The notes under the pieces: generated by a model | Database searches by the model: none | Told to the model about the DNA's origin: nothing | What the model saw: only the letters and a program-made list of their open reading frames with translations | Made by a program: the position numbers and the translations under genes | Shown: positions 5,480 to 6,977 of the stretch, piece after piece | Layout of the letters: the number at the start of each line of letters is the position of its first letter | How positions within the stretch are numbered: the stretch's first letter is position 1 | NCBI GenBank assembly: GCA_023390155.1 | Contig: JAEWDJ010000409.1 | Location: 1 to 6,977, forward strand | Direction: 5' to 3' | DNA: 6,977 nucleotides | Source: Actinomycetes bacterium | Lineage (GTDB): Bacteria; Actinomycetota; Actinomycetes; Actinomycetales; Microbacteriaceae

Positions 5480-6136
5480 GTGCCCATCAACGACCTCGTG
5501 GCCGGACAGAACATCGTCGGAGCGGCCCTCGTGCGCACCGAGCCGATCCAGGAGCGCAGTGCCGCCCGGGTCGACGCGCTGCTGGACGCGGCCGCGGACG
5601 TGGTCGACGAGATCGGGTTCGACCGGCTGACCACGGCGATGGTGGCGGAGCGCGCCGGCGCGTCGATCGGCACCGTCTACCGCTACTTCCCGGACCGGAT
5701 CGTGCTGCTGCAGGCGCTCCGCGACCGGGCCGTGCTCCGGTATCGCCGCGCGGTCGTGGCGGCGATCCACGAGCAGCAGCCGGAGCACTGGTGGAACGCC
5801 GTCGAGGCGGCCATCGACTCGTTCGTCGCGATGTTCCGGCAGGAGCCGGGCTTCCGCATCATCCGCTTCACCGACGCCGAGCGCTCGGGCGTCCCGGGCG
5901 AGGAGGTCGTGCGCGACGTGTCGTTCGCGACCCAGTTCGCCGACATCCTCGCCGACGAGTACAGCCTCCCGGCCGGCGACGACCTGGCGTTCCGCCTGGA
6001 GATCGTGGTGGAGGTCATGGACTCCCTGATCAACCGCGCGTTCCGCGACGATCCGGCCGGCGACGAGCGCTACATCGCCGAGGCGCGCGTGGTCGCCCGG
6101 GAGTACCTCGAGAAGCGCTACGGCAGCGAAGCCTGA
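5480..6136 (+). CDS. TetR/AcrR-family transcriptional regulator
   Basis: The 218-residue cytoplasmic DNA-binding protein has the usual TetR size. After an N-terminal arm of about 26 residues, the helix-turn-helix domain spans about residues 28-74. The diagnostic string is TTAMVAERAGASIGTVYRYF (51-70), in which the recognition helix covers SIGTVYRYF. The C-terminal 140 residues are helical and should form the ligand pocket and dimer interface; they contain a WW pair (104-105 region) and FRIIRF, but no ligand can be inferred. The GTG start is supported by AAGGAG 8 nt upstream. It is divergent from the APP1-type phosphatase and in the same direction as the ABC ATPase 164 bp downstream, so either may be a target. 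Candidate operators are the 14-bp palindrome at 5314-5327 and the half-site array at 6218-6243. A hairpin follows 9 nt after the stop, suggesting a single-gene transcript. Confidence 0.93.
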   Translation: MPINDLVAGQNIVGAALVRTEPIQERSAARVDALLDAAADVVDEIGFDRLTTAMVAERAGASIGTVYRYFPDRIVLLQALRDRAVLRYRRAVVAAIHEQQPEHWWNAVEAAIDSFVAMFRQEPGFRIIRFTDAERSGVPGEEVVRDVSFATQFADILADEYSLPAGDDLAFRLEIVVEVMDSLINRAFRDDPAGDERYIAEARVVAREYLEKRYGSEA

Positions 6137-6145
6137 GAGAACTCG

Positions 6146-6160
6146 TCCCGCACGGCGGGA
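6146..6160 (+). terminator. Hairpin after the TetR-family gene
   Basis: TCCCGC (6146-6151) pairs with GCGGGA (6155-6160) around a 3-nt loop, 9 nt after the TGA stop. The 6-bp GC-rich stem is a plausible intrinsic terminator, though no T tract follows. If active it would separate the regulator from the ATPase transcript. Confidence 0.4.
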
Positions 6161-6195
6161 ATGTCGGTGGTCCGCGGCACGCTGACATCCGAAGA

Positions 6196-6208
6196 CGGAA
6201 GCGTTCCG
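6196..6208. repeat. Inverted repeat CGGAA-N3-TTCCG
   Basis: CGGAA at 6196-6200 and TTCCG at 6204-6208 are exact reverse complements with a 3-bp centre (gcg). It lies in the gap upstream of the ABC ATPase, 10 bp before the AACGG array, and could be a regulator site or a small second hairpin after the TetR gene. Confidence 0.3.
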
Positions 6209-6217
6209 AAGAGACAC

Positions 6218-6243
6218 AAACGGACGCATCCGTTGCTAAACGG
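6218..6243. promoter_or_regulatory. Array of three alternating AACGG/CCGTT half-sites, candidate operator
   Basis: AACGGA (6219-6224) and TCCGTT (6229-6234) form a perfect 6+4+6 inverted repeat. The second arm also pairs with AACGG at 6239-6243 as CCGTT-gcta-AACGG. AAACGG therefore occurs twice, exactly 20 bp apart (6218 and 6238), with the inverse half-site midway. Overlapping dyads with even spacing suit a TetR-type operator bound by two dimers. The same arms could form mutually exclusive hairpins if transcribed. It lies 58 bp upstream of the ATPase start. Confidence 0.45.
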
Positions 6244-6260
6244 CCCGAACGCTGTTTGGC
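6235..6260 (+). repeat. Possible leader stem-loop upstream of the ABC ATPase
   Basis: GCTAAAC (6235-6241) can pair with GTTTGGC (6254-6260) through six Watson-Crick pairs and one G-U in the plus-strand RNA, leaving a 12-nt loop. It overlaps the right edge of the half-site array and may simply be a degenerate continuation of it, since CTGTT at 6252-6256 is one base from CCGTT. No promoter could be assigned with confidence in this gap. Confidence 0.25.
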
Positions 6261-6300
6261 TGGTACGGATGGACCTCACCGACAGAAATGGGCCCCCGCG

Positions 6301-6977
6301 ATGATCGAGTTCCGCTCGGTGACGAAACGGTTCCCCGACGGCACGGTGGCGGTCGACGACTTCTCACTGGTGATCCCGTCCCGCAAGATCACCGTCCTGG
6401 TCGGCTCCTCCGGCAGCGGCAAGACGACGATCCTGCGGATGATCAACCGCATGGTCGACCCGACGAGCGGCACCGTCGAGATCGACGGCGAGGACGTGCA
6501 GCGCCTCCAGCCGGTGCAGCTGCGCCGCAGCATCGGCTACGTGATGCAGAATTCGGGCCTGCTCCCGCACCGCAAGGTCGTGGACAACATCGCGACCGTC
6601 CCGCTGCTGCGCGGCGTCAAGAAGAAGGAGGCGCGGGAGCGCGCCCTCGAGCTGATGGACACCGTCGGGCTCGAGCGCTCACTCGCCGACCGGTACCCGA
6701 GCCAGCTCTCCGGCGGGCAGCAGCAGCGCGTCGGCGTGGCCCGCGGCCTCGCGGTCGACCCGAACATCCTCCTGATGGACGAGCCGTTCGGTGCGGTCGA
6801 CCCGATCGTCCGCGACGAGCTGCAGAACGAACTCCTCCACCTGCAGCGGGAGCTCGACAAGACGGTCGTCTTCGTCACCCACGACATCGACGAGGCGTTC
6901 CGGCTCGGCAGCCAGGTCGTGATCTTCCGCAAGGGCGGGGTCGTCGCGCAGAAGGGGACGCCGGCCGAGATCCTGGC
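6301..6977 (+). CDS. ABC transporter ATP-binding protein, OpuCA/ProV-like (incomplete at 3' end)
   Basis: An ATG opens a frame of 225 codons that continues past the right edge with no stop. The product is the cytoplasmic ATPase of an importer, probably of the glycine betaine/choline/carnitine (OpuC/ProV) group. It starts MIEFRSVTKRFPDGTVAVDD. Motifs are Walker A GSSGSGKTT (35-43), the Q-loop glutamine Q83 in YVMQNSGLLPH, signature LSGGQQQR (136-143), Walker B ILLMDE (156-161), the D-loop GAVDP and the switch histidine H194 in VTHDIDEAF. The wording MINRMVDPTSG and FGAVDPIVRDELQ is typical of compatible-solute importers rather than drug pumps. Any C-terminal CBS domains, common in this group, would lie outside the window. 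There is no clear Shine-Dalgarno before the ATG, and an upstream in-frame TTG at 6256 would add residues not seen in the family. Permease and binding-protein genes are expected downstream. Osmotic control or control by the upstream TetR protein is plausible but not shown. Confidence 0.92.
   Translation, partial: MIEFRSVTKRFPDGTVAVDDFSLVIPSRKITVLVGSSGSGKTTILRMINRMVDPTSGTVEIDGEDVQRLQPVQLRRSIGYVMQNSGLLPHRKVVDNIATVPLLRGVKKKEARERALELMDTVGLERSLADRYPSQLSGGQQQRVGVARGLAVDPNILLMDEPFGAVDPIVRDELQNELLHLQRELDKTVVFVTHDIDEAFRLGSQVVIFRKGGVVAQKGTPAEIL

Noticed and set aside
6276..6932. Minus-strand open frames opposite the ABC ATPase
   Set aside because: The plus strand encodes a full set of ABC ATPase motifs; the antisense frames are Ser/Arg-rich and featureless.

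Overview
The window is very GC-rich, uses GTG as well as ATG starts, and carries proteins of actinobacterial type. The proline-tRNA ligase, the HTH_42/AlkZ-like protein and the OpuC/ProV-like ATPase all read like Microbacteriaceae proteins (Leifsonia or a relative). That placement rests on recalled protein wording, not on a search. It looks like ordinary chromosome: no mobile element, CRISPR array, tRNA or rRNA was seen.

Layout. At the left edge, the first 44 codons of a minus-strand gene, probably an RNB-domain ribonuclease, diverge from proS (177-1943, plus) across only 44 bp. proS ends tail to tail with a two-gene minus-strand unit. That unit, in transcription order, is an AlkZ-like winged-helix protein (4113 to 3034) and, 9 bp later, a FUSC/aromatic-acid-exporter-type membrane protein (3024 to 1969). 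Upstream of it, also on the minus strand, is an APP1-type (DUF2183) HAD phosphatase (5270 to 4203). A 209-bp regulatory-looking gap separates this divergently from a TetR-family regulator (5480-6136, plus). A 164-bp gap with clustered inverted repeats then leads to the start of an OpuCA/ProV-like ABC ATPase (6301 to the window end, incomplete).

How they may work together. The RNB and proS genes are housekeeping RNA-turnover and translation functions. The AlkZ-like protein keeps the glutamine pair (Q37, Q39) of the AlkZ DNA glycosylase family and is likely cotranscribed with an exporter-like membrane protein. This could be a small repair-plus-efflux unit, but that is inference. The TetR regulator and the ATPase run in the same direction. 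The gap between them holds an evenly spaced array of alternating AACGG/CCGTT half-sites that could be an operator. No substrate can be read directly, though the ATPase family handles compatible solutes such as glycine betaine, choline or carnitine.

The most notable non-coding signals are two apparent leaderless promoters in the 44-bp RNB/proS gap (each a TANNNT box exactly 6 nt before the start codon), a perfect 14-bp palindrome in the phosphatase/TetR gap, and the half-site array before the ATPase. I did not find a clearly new multi-gene system.
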